A stretch of 64,000 nt of DNA. Source: Salinibacter ruber DSM 13855. GTDB lineage: Bacteria > Bacteroidota > Rhodothermia > Rhodothermales > Salinibacteraceae. The position numbers were made by a program, and so were the translations under genes. Where the stretch lies: assembly GCF_000013045.1 (NCBI RefSeq), contig NC_007677.1, positions 124,001 to 188,000 of the forward strand, read 5' to 3'. Below are positions 44,994-53,605 of this stretch, one piece after another. The notes beneath the pieces were generated by a model. That model did not search any database. It was not told the DNA's origin and worked only from the letters and a program-made list of their open reading frames with translations. Positions within the stretch are counted from its first letter, which is position 1; every line of letters starts with the position of its first letter.

Positions 44994-45710
44994 ATGGCCG
45001 ACCCGCCCGACACCCTGAAGTACTTCCACAAAGAACCGGCGGTCCTAGAGCCCGTCGTGTCGGGCCGCGACCCCGACGCCCGGCGCCGGCAGGAGCGGTC
45101 CGACGTCCCGCCCGACGAGGCCATTCTGCACGGCGATCCCTTCGAGACAGAGCGAAACGAAAGCGCGACCGTCTATCGCGGGTATCTGGCGGGCACAAAC
45201 CACGCGCAGGGCCGAGTCGGCCTCACTGCGCTCCGCCGCCCCGTCGAGGCGTTTGTCGGGCCGATTCTGGAAGCCCTCGGGGGCCCCTGGTGGGGGCGGA
45301 GCGGCCCGGACGAGCAGGTGGAGGCCCTCAGCCCCGACACGGCCCGGCGCGTGCTCCAGGAGCCGGGGGGCACGCGGGTGCTCGTGACGGCAGACGCCCC
45401 AGTGCCGGACGACGTTATCGCCGAGGCGGCCGTGCAGGAGCCGGATCGGGCCCGTCCCGCCCTGTCCGCCCTGCTGGAGGCGGCTCAGGTGGCCCTTTTC
45501 CCGGCGTCGGCCCACGACGGGCACGACTGGCGCCTCTGGTCGGCGGCCCCGATGCGCCGGCGGCTCACGGGCGCATTTCGGGACCGTCCCGTTTCGGGAA
45601 CGCGGCGGTTTGTGATTCCCGCCGCGAAGGCGCGGTCCGAGTCCAAGTTTTACTTCGACATGTGGCGCCCCGCCGACGCCGACCTTCCGGGGTACGTCGA
45701 GGAGGTCTGA
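44994..45710 (+). CDS. Hypothetical protein
   Basis: A 238-residue acidic soluble protein with no signal peptide. Recognisable stretches include 'HKEPAVLEPVVSGRDPDARRR', 'VEAFVGPILEALGGPWW' and 'GTRRFVIPAAKARSESKFYF'. No family is recognised. It begins 162 bp after the carotenoid oxygenase and may be transcribed with it. Composition and length strongly suggest a real gene. Confidence 0.75.
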   Translation: MADPPDTLKYFHKEPAVLEPVVSGRDPDARRRQERSDVPPDEAILHGDPFETERNESATVYRGYLAGTNHAQGRVGLTALRRPVEAFVGPILEALGGPWWGRSGPDEQVEALSPDTARRVLQEPGGTRVLVTADAPVPDDVIAEAAVQEPDRARPALSALLEAAQVALFPASAHDGHDWRLWSAAPMRRRLTGAFRDRPVSGTRRFVIPAAKARSESKFYFDMWRPADADLPGYVEEV

Positions 45711-45856
45711 GAACGTGTGGGCGAGCGCCTCCGCCCGTCAGCAGGCAAGCGCAAGAAGCGGCCGGACCCAGAGGGAGACGCGAAGGGGCAGAGCGTGAGG
45801 CCGAAACCCGTTTTCATAGGGCACTACCATGCTGTCTCAAACGTCCCGCTCCGCTT

Positions 45857-46075
45857 ATGGAGGACGCAACGCCGGCCCCGAGTTCGATTGAGTTTGCACT
45901 GACGCTCTTCTTCGCGATCGTGACGGCCGTGGCGATCGGGGTCCAGACCCGTCCCCTTCTTGGTGGGACGGTGACGCAGGATCTCACGCGGATGTGTCTG
46001 TCCGGAGTGGCGGGAGGGCTGATTGCATGGTTTCTGTGGCGGTACCGGAAAGGGGACTACACGCCGGACCGTTGA
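45857..46075 (+). CDS. Small two-helix membrane protein
   Basis: A 72-residue protein with two hydrophobic segments ('FALTLFFAIVTAVAIGV' and 'MCLSGVAGGLIAWFLW') and a positively charged C-terminus, so probably an inner-membrane hairpin. No family recognised. The frame is open far upstream, but ATG 45857 begins the membrane-like part. It converges with the histidine kinase. Confidence 0.6.
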   Translation: MEDATPAPSSIEFALTLFFAIVTAVAIGVQTRPLLGGTVTQDLTRMCLSGVAGGLIAWFLWRYRKGDYTPDR

Positions 46076-46199
46076 CATCTGCCGCCGGGCGCCCGTGGCA
46101 CGAGAAAGCGTTTCGGGAGGCGAAGTGCGGGCCCTGGATGATCCGCGACTGGAGAGCGAACACCGCATCGGTGCCAGAGGGCCTGCCTACGGAGGCGGC

Positions 46200-47555
46200 T
46201 CAAGACCTGGCCGTGTCAACACCGGTAACCTCGAAGCGGGCGCCCCCGCTCTCGCTCTCAGATACCGACAGGGACCAGCCGTGGGCCTTCGCAACCTCCT
46301 GGACGATGACGAGCCCCAGTCCGGTGCCGCCGTCACGGGTGCTGTGCCCCGCTTCGAAAATCGTCTCGCGCCGGTCCGGGGGAATGCCAGGCCCATCATC
46401 CGCGACGAAAAATCCGTCCTCGGTTCTGCCGGCCGTCACGGTCGCCGCCGACCCGGCGTGATCGATCGCATTGCGGAGGAGGTTTTCCAGAAGCTGCTGC
46501 AGGCGGCCCTCGTGGGCCAGGAAGGCTGAAGCGCACTGGGTCGAGGAGCCGGCCTCCGTCTCGGCTGTGTTCTCAACCCTGAGGGTCGCCTCCGCCGTCC
46601 CGGCCTGCTCCCACGATGCCCGGACGGCATCCCCAAATCGAATCGCCGTCAGGTCGTCCGGCCCGAGGTTCTGTGCGCCGTGGGCCAGGGCCAGGGTGTC
46701 GGTGATGATGCCCTCCATCCGATCCAGGGCGCGTCTGGAGATCCGCAGGTGCCTTTGCAGCTTTTCCGACGCAGACTTCTCCGCCCCGGCCCCGTCCTCA
46801 CCGGCCTCCTCGCCGCCGGCCCCGGGCGACGCCCCCGCGAGCGACCCTTCGTCGCCGAGAAGGCGCTGGGCCATGTGCAGGTTCATTTGGGCCGCGTTCA
46901 GTGGATTGCGCAGGTCGTGGGTCACCAGCTCGGCAAACTGCTCGGTCCGCTCCCGAGACCGCTGCCGTTCAAGCTCGTAGCGGGCCCAGCGGGTCAGAAG
47001 CTCCACCAGTGCCTCCTCCTCGTCGCTGAACGGCTGGGCCCGAGGAGTTCGGGACGCAAAACAAAACGTGCCGTACAGCTCGCCCTCCACCTCAATCCGA
47101 GACCCGATGTACGCCCCGAGCCCGAAGCGGTCGTAGGCCGGCTCCGCCGCCCGGCCGTCGGTTGGGGCGTTCTGGATCGACAGCAGCTCCTCCCGACGGA
47201 TGGTCCGCTGGCAGTAGGCTTCTGAGAGCGGACAGGTCTTTCCGGACTGAAGGAGCGGGTGGTCTCCGGAGGCGTACAGAATTTTTTGAGTGGCTTCTTC
47301 CGGGCCTGATCCCTCCTCCGACGACGCCGGGGAAGCGTCTCGTCCCCCGTGGGCGGCGGTGTTTGCCCCCTCGATCCGGCTTAAAAATCCGAAGGGCAGG
47401 TCCAGGTGCCGCCGGCCGAGGTCAATCAGGCGGCGGGTTTTTTCCTCAAAGGTGGCCTCTCCGTCGGCAGTAATCCGGTACATGCGTCGGAACACCGACG
47501 GCCCCTCCGGGGAGGCGTCCTCGCGTGAAGGCCGTTGCGTCTCGCCGTCTGGCAT
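46200..47555 (-). CDS. GAF-domain sensor histidine kinase
   Basis: A 451-residue soluble kinase. Residues about 35-215 form a GAF domain with the usual 'GAYIGSRIEVEGELYGTFCFASR'. The HisKA dimerisation helix follows, with the phosphorylated His in 'ELVTHDLRNPLNAAQMNLHMA', then a Glu/Ala/Gly-rich insert. The HATPase domain has N-box 'LLENLLRNAIDHAG', G1 'VADDGPGIP' and G2 'GGTGLGLVIVQEVAKAHGW'. It resembles phytochrome-like halobacterial kinases. No response regulator is adjacent. ATG 47555 was chosen over a GTG 20 codons upstream. Confidence 0.92.
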   Translation of the reverse strand: MPDGETQRPSREDASPEGPSVFRRMYRITADGEATFEEKTRRLIDLGRRHLDLPFGFLSRIEGANTAAHGGRDASPASSEEGSGPEEATQKILYASGDHPLLQSGKTCPLSEAYCQRTIRREELLSIQNAPTDGRAAEPAYDRFGLGAYIGSRIEVEGELYGTFCFASRTPRAQPFSDEEEALVELLTRWARYELERQRSRERTEQFAELVTHDLRNPLNAAQMNLHMAQRLLGDEGSLAGASPGAGGEEAGEDGAGAEKSASEKLQRHLRISRRALDRMEGIITDTLALAHGAQNLGPDDLTAIRFGDAVRASWEQAGTAEATLRVENTAETEAGSSTQCASAFLAHEGRLQQLLENLLRNAIDHAGSAATVTAGRTEDGFFVADDGPGIPPDRRETIFEAGHSTRDGGTGLGLVIVQEVAKAHGWSLSVSESESGGARFEVTGVDTARS

Positions 47556-47721
47556 TGCGGACGTATCAGTGCGGGCAGGAAGCAGAGAGGGACGGCCGGG
47601 CCCTGGCCGTTCCACAGTATGGTAAGGAGGCGCCCGCCTGAATTCAATTTCTTCGCGTGTGGGGGCGGTCGCAGGGGGGCGTCCGGCTTGATGTCGGTCG
47701 CTCCTGGAGCTGGGCCGCTCG

Positions 47722-48648
47722 TCAGAGCTGTTCGACCCGATAGCCCTTTTCCCTCAACAACTCCACCAGGCCGTTCGCCCCCACGACGTGCCCCGCCCCG
47801 ACCACGATCATCGGGAGGGCCTCCGACTCCAGAATCTCTGTGAGACGGGGCATCCAGGTCGCGTTCCGTTCGGTGATCAGCCGCTCGTAGAGCGCCGGGG
47901 CGTCGTTCTTCATCTGCTCGACCATCATTTCTTCGATGCCGCTGGCGTTGCCGGTTCTCCAGTAGCGCACGATCTTGTCGAAGTTCTCGACGGTCCGGTC
48001 GGCCTTCTTCAGGCTTTGGCGCAGGTACGCCTCCTGCTTCTCCGGGGGCAGGTCGTCGAAAAAGCGCATCTGCTCCTCCGCCGTTTCGAGGGCCCGGACC
48101 GACGTGCCCGCCTTCTTGGCCTTGTCAAAGAAGTGCCGATCCAGGCCCTGATTTTGCGAATAGCCGGCCTTCTGCATCTGCCGCGTCGGTATCATAATTG
48201 AGACCATCCACGGCTCCATGCGCTGCATCTGCGCGAGGTTTAGGCCGATCTTCTCGGCACGCTTCTCCAGCATCGCGTAGGTCTCATCGGGGAGCTCCTT
48301 CTTCAGCGTTTTGCCCGGCGGGTAGAGCGCGAGTTCGCGGACGAGCGTTTTCGCCTTCACCTGCATGGAGTCGAGATTGGCCTCCAGGACGAGCACGTCG
48401 GCCTCCGAAAACGCCTCCCTGAAGACCGAGTCCAGCGGATAGGCCTCCTTCTTCATCACGTGCACCGAGCCGACGAGGTACCCTTCCGTCCCGTTCGCCT
48501 CGGAGGCCACCCGCCAAAGCATGTGGGGCGTCGCGCTCGTCCCTTGGGCACAGGCAGGCTGAGCAAGGGCAGGGGCCGCCAGAACGGCGGCGAGCAAAAG
48601 ACCGAAAACGTGGCGCAGGCCGTATCGGGAACGCGTGGATGTGCTCAT
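47722..48648 (-). CDS. TraB/GumN-family protein
   Basis: A 308-residue exported protein (signal peptide to 'LAQPACAQ'). The TraB/GumN core has 'LVGSVHVMKKEAYPLDSVFREAFSEADVLVLEANLD' (GxxH and later Glu) and the C-terminal 'LPMIVVGAGHVVGANGLVELLREKGYRVEQL' with the second GxxH. The family is thought to be metal-dependent hydrolase/protease-like and is related to TIKI proteases. The conserved His and Glu residues are present. Substrate unknown. An AT-rich promoter-like segment lies just upstream at 48685-48715. Confidence 0.88.
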   Translation of the reverse strand: MSTSTRSRYGLRHVFGLLLAAVLAAPALAQPACAQGTSATPHMLWRVASEANGTEGYLVGSVHVMKKEAYPLDSVFREAFSEADVLVLEANLDSMQVKAKTLVRELALYPPGKTLKKELPDETYAMLEKRAEKIGLNLAQMQRMEPWMVSIMIPTRQMQKAGYSQNQGLDRHFFDKAKKAGTSVRALETAEEQMRFFDDLPPEKQEAYLRQSLKKADRTVENFDKIVRYWRTGNASGIEEMMVEQMKNDAPALYERLITERNATWMPRLTEILESEALPMIVVGAGHVVGANGLVELLREKGYRVEQL

Positions 48649-49059
48649 GTCGAAGGCCAAGGGAGTTCCGGTATGAAGACTGTGAGCAATTGTTTATATT
48701 TTACAAAATACACCAAGGAACGCAAAATGGCCTTCTCGGACGGGCGGCCTCAGGTGGTGAGCCGGTCGTGGGGGGCCAACGTGATCCCTCTGGACACAGC
48801 CTCCCGGTGCCGCACCTGTCTTTAGACGAGGGGCCCTCTTTAGGCGAGGGGCAGACGGGGGCGGAACGACACTGCGCGAGCACGAACGGGCACGAACGAG
48901 GAGTCTGGGGATGGATCGGGGCATTTGCGACGGTCGTCATCCCGTCGATTGGGGGCGTTCTTCCTGGTGTCTGTCCTTGCATTTCTCCATCATAGAAACT
49001 ACGGTGGGCGTACATGTTGTGAACACCCCGTCCTCCTGAAGGCCGCGCTGTCGTGGCGT
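48649..49059. other. Intergenic region with AT-rich promoter segment
   Basis: Divergent from the TraB/GumN gene. The AT-rich stretch 48685-48715 (gcaattgtttatattttac) is probably that gene's promoter. The rest, up to the riboswitch, should contain the promoter of the nrd leader RNA. Confidence 0.45.
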
Positions 49060-49175
49060 GGCGGCAGGTGCGGTGCCCGTGCGCACCGCCCTGCGTCTCG
49101 GGGGAAGCCCGGTGAAATTCCGGCACTGTCGCGCAACGGTCAAAGTCCGAATGCCCGCTTGAGGAGCGACCCGAC
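49060..49175 (+). ncRNA. Cobalamin riboswitch
   Basis: The conserved core is easily read: ggggaagcccggtgaaattc then cggcactgtcgcgcaacggt then aaagtccgaatgcccgc. This corresponds to the GGGAA...GGTGAAATTCCGG...CGCAACGGT...AGTCCGA blocks that bind adenosylcobalamin. The 5' arm (ggtgcggtgcccgtgcgcaccgcc) forms the preceding stem. About 500 nt separate it from nrdB, the next plus-strand gene. In organisms holding both B12-dependent and B12-independent ribonucleotide reductases, this switch is known to turn off class I genes when B12 is available. Confidence 0.9.
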
Positions 49176-49678
49176 ACTCAGTCCAGCCGAGATGGCCGGG
49201 CTGACCTCAGTGTCCGCCCTACGCGTCATAGGGCTGCGGTCCGCGACGTGGAGTGTATGTTACTGGCTCTGGTGGCCCGCCCCTACCGTAGCGCGGATGC
49301 GCTCGCGGTGCCGGCGGCCGGCCCTCTGATCCACTGCACTTCTCTTGCGCTCTGCCGCCTTCGTGACGCGTCCCGGCGTCCGAAGGCTTTTTCTGTGTCT
49401 CAGAGCGCGCTGTGTCTTCCCCTGTTCCGCCCTCCGATTGTCCCGTGCGAGGCCCCCGCCGGGAGCCCAACCGTCCCCCTGCAGCCCAGCGCCGGACGTG
49501 CAGTCGTCTTCGGGCCTGCCTGTCCGGCGCCGCCCGCCCAAGCAGGGGGGGCCCGCAGACGAAAGGGAGAGGGCGATGCCCTCTCATAGCGCCCCGACTG
49601 TGCCGCACGGCGACGCCTTCGGCCTTGGAGCGGAGCCCCTAATTTCCAGTTTTCCTCCCTACCCAGACCATTCTTTCC
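49176..49678. other. nrd leader region between riboswitch and nrdB
   Basis: About 500 bp. It probably contains the expression platform, although I could not identify a clear terminator hairpin with a T-run. A 113-codon plus-strand ORF (49248-49589) has no recognisable motif and is probably not a gene. Confidence 0.5.
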
Positions 49679-50653
49679 ATGAGCATCTTCGACGAGCGTG
49701 TCAACCTGAAGCCCTACGAGTACCCGCACCTGCTGGAGTTTAAGACGGCCATACGGCAGTCCTACTGGGTCCACGATGAGTTTAGCTTCGAAGGGGACGT
49801 GCAGGACTTCCGCGTCAACTGCACCGACGCCGAGCGCAGTGTCATTAAGAAAACGATGCTCGCGATTGCCCAGGTTGAGGTGGCGGTTAAGACCTTCTGG
49901 GCCGACATCTACGACCGCCTGCCGGTGCCGGAGGTCGGGGCCGTGGGGATGACCTTTGCCGAAAGCGAGGTGCGCCACCTGGATGCCTACTCGCACCTCT
50001 TGGAGCTGCTGGGCCTGAATGACGCGTTCGAGCGAATCGAGGAGATTCCGGCCCTCATCGACCGCGTCGAGTACCTGAACAGCGCCCTGGAGGGAACGGG
50101 CAGCCGCGACGAACGAGCCTTTGCCCACTCCATCCTGCTCTTCTCGATCTTCATCGAGCATGTCAGCCTCTTCAGCCAGTTTCTCATCATGCTCTCGTTC
50201 GACAAGCATGAGAAGCGGTTCAAGGGCGTGGCCAATGCCGTGGAGGCCACCTCGAAGGAGGAGCAGATCCACGGGCTCTTCGGCGTGGAGCTGATGAACA
50301 TCATCCGCGAGGAGCACCCGGAGTGGTTCGGCCCGGCGTTCGAACAGGAGGTGCGGGCGGCCTGCGAGGAGGCATACGACGCCGAGCAGAAGGTGCTCGA
50401 TTGGATCTTCGCGGACGGGGAACTCGACTTCCTCCCGCGGCCGGTCGTGGACGCGTTCCTGCGCGACAAGTTCAACGAGTCGCTGAAGAACGTGGACGTC
50501 GACCCGATCTTCGAGGTCGACCCCGAGCACCTCGGCGAGACCCGCTGGTTCTACGAGGAGGTCCTGCTCACGAAGGGCAACGACTTCTTCTCGAAGCGCT
50601 CGACCAGCTACTCGAAGATGACGCAGAGCGTGAGCGGAGACGATCTCTTCTAG
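49679..50653 (+). CDS. nrdB: Class I ribonucleotide reductase, beta subunit
   Basis: A 324-residue protein that holds the di-metal/tyrosyl radical cofactor. Metal ligands and the radical Tyr sit in 'FAESEVRHLDAYSHLLELLG' (ExxH, then Tyr at the E. coli Y122 position). Second-half ligands lie in 'SIFIEHVSLFSQF' and 'ATSKEEQIHGLFGVEL' (E and ExxH). The C-terminal tail 'TQSVSGDDLF' should dock to NrdA. The length is typical of the shorter Bacteroidota type. nrdA starts 103 bp downstream, and a cobalamin riboswitch lies upstream. Confidence 0.96.
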   Translation: MSIFDERVNLKPYEYPHLLEFKTAIRQSYWVHDEFSFEGDVQDFRVNCTDAERSVIKKTMLAIAQVEVAVKTFWADIYDRLPVPEVGAVGMTFAESEVRHLDAYSHLLELLGLNDAFERIEEIPALIDRVEYLNSALEGTGSRDERAFAHSILLFSIFIEHVSLFSQFLIMLSFDKHEKRFKGVANAVEATSKEEQIHGLFGVELMNIIREEHPEWFGPAFEQEVRAACEEAYDAEQKVLDWIFADGELDFLPRPVVDAFLRDKFNESLKNVDVDPIFEVDPEHLGETRWFYEEVLLTKGNDFFSKRSTSYSKMTQSVSGDDLF

Positions 50654-50756
50654 GGCCCCGGTCCATCCCCGTCTGTCCCGCACGCGAACTGCCCCACGGG
50701 CTCGTCCTGTGGGGGCTCCTCGAAGGCGCTTCCCTTTTTCCAACCCGAACGACTCC

Positions 50757-53555
50757 ATGTCCACCACGACCCGTTCCCGCTCCTCAACCTCCGCGGACTT
50801 CGGCTGGCTCAACGACGAGGCCCGCACCTTCCTCCGACGGGGGTATCTCCTGGAGGGCACCGGCCCGGAGGACCGCGTGCGAGAAATTGCCGAGCACGCC
50901 GAGGGCCTCCTCGAGATGGACGGCTTTGCCGACCGGTTCTACGAATACATGGCGCGCGGCTACTACTCGCTCGCATCGCCGGTCTGGGCGAACTTTGGGC
51001 TCGACCGCGGCCTGCCGATCTCCTGCTTCGGCTCCTACATCGACGACTCGATGGAGGCGATCCTCAACACCCACGCCGAGGTCGGCATGATGACCAAGGT
51101 GGGCGGGGGCACGAGCGGGTACTTCGGCGATGTCCGCCCGCGCGGCGCCTCCATCACGAACAACGGCACGTCGAACGGCACCTACCCGTTTGCCCAGCTC
51201 TTCGACAAAATCATTAACGTGGTGAGCCAGGGCGAGACGCGGCGCGGCCACTTCGCCGGGTACATCGACATTGAGCACCCCGACGTGGAGGAGTGGCTCA
51301 ACATTCAGACCGAGGGCGACGCCATCCAGACGATGATGTACGGCGTTGTCGTGGGGGACGACTGGATGGAAGCGATGATCGATGGCGACTCGGACAAGCG
51401 GGCCCTCTGGGCAAAAGTGGTGGAGAGCCGAATGAACCTCGGCATTCCCTACATCCTCTTCCGCGGCAACGTGCAGGACGGGCGCCCGCAGGTCTACAAG
51501 GACAAGGGCTACGACGTCCACGCCAGCAACTTGTGCCTGACCGGCGACCAGCGCGTGGTCACAGACCGGGGCTACAAACGGGCCGAAGACCTCTGGGAAG
51601 AGGGCGGCGAGCTTACTCTCTTTGACGGAGAGGACGCGATTGGCTCAAGCCGCATGAAGCTACGGAAGACCAGCGCCGAGGTGTACAAAATCACGCTCGG
51701 AAACGGCGTAGAGCAAAAAGTAAGCGCTCGCCATGGCATGCCTGTGTATCAAGGCAAAAGCGAGTACAAGCGGACTGAAGCCCAGAACGTTGAGGTCGGT
51801 GACCGGATTGTGATCCAGAAGCAGAAGGGCCTCTTCGGCGACCGGCACTGCCCAGACGAGGCATTTATCCTCGGGATGTGGCAGTCCGACGGCACCCAGG
51901 CTGGCGACGAAAAGTTTATCGACATCTGGGAGAAGGACTTCGACCTTGCCGAGGAGATCCAGGAGAAGATGGACCGGATCTACAATCGGCATGGGTTCAA
52001 CGAGTACGAGCTCACAAATCAGCATGGCGGTACGTTCACGCGCGACCGAGAAACGCCACAGCTGCGCGAGGTCGACGCCGGCCACTCGAACGACCGTAAG
52101 AAGCGTCTTCAGACCAGAGCTCTCACGAAGCTTGGCTTCGAGAAGGGCACGGTGCCAGAGTGGATTTACGAGGCTGACGAGGAGACTGTATGGGCGTACG
52201 TCCGCGGCCTTCTTGTCGCCGATGGCACGGCCCACGTCTCCTATAGCAAGGGCAATCCATTGCAGATTGCCTATGCGGACGTCGACCGGGACTTCCTGCA
52301 AGAGCTGCAGCTTCTTTTCAACAATCTGGGCCTAAGCGCTCAGATCCGTTCTCTTCGTGACGGCAATGAAGCGCTCCTCCCAGATGGAAACGGCGGAGAG
52401 AAGCTTTACGAGACGCAGAATTGCTACCGACTTATCGTCGGCAACAAAGCGGCGGCGCTGGAAATCGAGCGCAACACTGGCTTCCTCACCCGCAAGGACA
52501 TTGAGCTCGAGGAGCGCTCCTACCGAGACAACACGAAGAAGGCTTATAAGGTGGTCGACATCGAGCACGTAGGCCAAGAAACGGTCTACTGCCCGACGAC
52601 CCACACCGAAGAGTCTGTGTTTGTCTCCCAGGGCGCGCTGACGTTCAACTGCTCAGAGATCGCGCTGCCGAGCGGGCCGGACGAGAGCTTCGTGTGCTGC
52701 CTTTCCTCGATGAACGCCCTCCACTACGACGACTGGAAGGACACCGACGCGGTCGAGACGCTGACGCAGTTCCTCGACGCGGTGATGCAGGAGTTTATCG
52801 ACGGGGCCAAGGGAATGGCGCACATGGACCGGGCCGTGCGCTTTGCGGAGCGCCACCGGGCGATCGGGATCGGCATCCTGGGCTGGCACTCCTACCTGCA
52901 GTCGAACAGGATCCCGTTCGAGTCGGCGGAGGCCAGCCTGACCGGGGCCGAGATCGCGAAAACGATCAAGGAGCGCTCCTACGCGGCGTCCGCCGAGCTC
53001 GCCGACCGCTTCGGCGAGCCGCCGGTCCTGGAGGGCTACGGGCGACGCAACGCCACCACGATGGCCGTGGCGCCGACCAAGTCCAGCAGCTTCATCCTCG
53101 GGCAGGTCAGCCCGTCCATCGAGCCGATCAAGAGCAACTACTTCGTGCAGGACCGGGCGAAGATGAAGGTCACGTACAAGAACCCCCACTTGCAGGCGCT
53201 CTTGCAGGAAAAGGGCCGCGACACCGACGCGGTGTGGGACGAGATCGCGCTGCGCGACGGGTCGGTGCAGCACCTCGACTTCCTGTCCGACGAGGAGAAG
53301 GATGTCTTCAAAACCTTCAGCGAGATCAGTCAGATGGCAATTATCGACCAGGCCGCCGGGCGGCAGAAGCACATCGACCAGTCGCAGTCCCTCAACCTGG
53401 CGATTGACCCGGGCTCCACGCCGGTCAAGGACATCAACCGGCTCTACGTCGAGGCCTGGAAGAAGGGCGTCAAGTCCCTCTACTACCAGCACGGCGTGAA
53501 CGCGGCGCAGAGCTTCTCGCGCGACCTGCTGGCCTGCAAGGCGTGCGAGGCGTAG
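50757..53555 (+). CDS. nrdA: Class I ribonucleotide reductase, alpha subunit, intein-containing
   Basis: The precursor is 932 residues; removing a 372-residue intein leaves about 560. The extein starts directly with the catalytic barrel and lacks an N-terminal ATP-cone, so dATP activity control should be absent. Cys90 ('LPISCFGSYIDDS') is the E. coli C225 equivalent. 'SNL-CSEIALPSGP' is the thiyl-radical loop (C439), 'FVCCLSSMN' contains the C462 equivalent, and the C-terminal 'CKACEA' is the swinging Cys pair. It reduces ribonucleoside diphosphates with NrdB. ATG 50757 was chosen over an upstream in-frame extension at 50709. Confidence 0.96.
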   Translation: MSTTTRSRSSTSADFGWLNDEARTFLRRGYLLEGTGPEDRVREIAEHAEGLLEMDGFADRFYEYMARGYYSLASPVWANFGLDRGLPISCFGSYIDDSMEAILNTHAEVGMMTKVGGGTSGYFGDVRPRGASITNNGTSNGTYPFAQLFDKIINVVSQGETRRGHFAGYIDIEHPDVEEWLNIQTEGDAIQTMMYGVVVGDDWMEAMIDGDSDKRALWAKVVESRMNLGIPYILFRGNVQDGRPQVYKDKGYDVHASNLCLTGDQRVVTDRGYKRAEDLWEEGGELTLFDGEDAIGSSRMKLRKTSAEVYKITLGNGVEQKVSARHGMPVYQGKSEYKRTEAQNVEVGDRIVIQKQKGLFGDRHCPDEAFILGMWQSDGTQAGDEKFIDIWEKDFDLAEEIQEKMDRIYNRHGFNEYELTNQHGGTFTRDRETPQLREVDAGHSNDRKKRLQTRALTKLGFEKGTVPEWIYEADEETVWAYVRGLLVADGTAHVSYSKGNPLQIAYADVDRDFLQELQLLFNNLGLSAQIRSLRDGNEALLPDGNGGEKLYETQNCYRLIVGNKAAALEIERNTGFLTRKDIELEERSYRDNTKKAYKVVDIEHVGQETVYCPTTHTEESVFVSQGALTFNCSEIALPSGPDESFVCCLSSMNALHYDDWKDTDAVETLTQFLDAVMQEFIDGAKGMAHMDRAVRFAERHRAIGIGILGWHSYLQSNRIPFESAEASLTGAEIAKTIKERSYAASAELADRFGEPPVLEGYGRRNATTMAVAPTKSSSFILGQVSPSIEPIKSNYFVQDRAKMKVTYKNPHLQALLQEKGRDTDAVWDEIALRDGSVQHLDFLSDEEKDVFKTFSEISQMAIIDQAAGRQKHIDQSQSLNLAIDPGSTPVKDINRLYVEAWKKGVKSLYYQHGVNAAQSFSRDLLACKACEA
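51534..52649 (+). mobile_element. NrdA intein with LAGLIDADG homing endonuclease
   Basis: 372 codons in frame. The intein begins at Cys in 'CLTGDQRVVTDRGYKRAEDL' (splicing block A) and ends at Asn in 'SVFVSQGALTFN', followed by extein Cys. Block B is 'NGVEQKVSARHGMPVY', with the conserved His. The two dodecapeptide motifs are 'FILGMWQSDGT' and 'VRGLLVADGT', each with its catalytic Asp, so the endonuclease may be active. The penultimate residue is Phe where most inteins have His. The insertion lies directly before the catalytic radical cysteine, so NrdA is inactive until splicing. Confidence 0.95.
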
Positions 53556-53605
53556 GGCCAGCAGATCTGAACTCCCTCTTTTGAGAAGCACACCCCTCCT
53601 CGATC

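Noticed and set aside
48685-48715. Possible third copy of the TonB-promoter motif (caattgttt...)
   Set aside because: Only the first nine or ten bases match; the agtctaaataag half is absent, so it is more likely an ordinary AT-rich promoter for the TraB/GumN gene.
49248-49589. 113-codon plus-strand ORF between the cobalamin riboswitch and nrdB, as a possible riboswitch-controlled gene
   Set aside because: Its translation is Pro/Ala/Arg-rich, has no motif or membrane pattern, and lacks the acidic bias of real genes here. nrdB is the better target.
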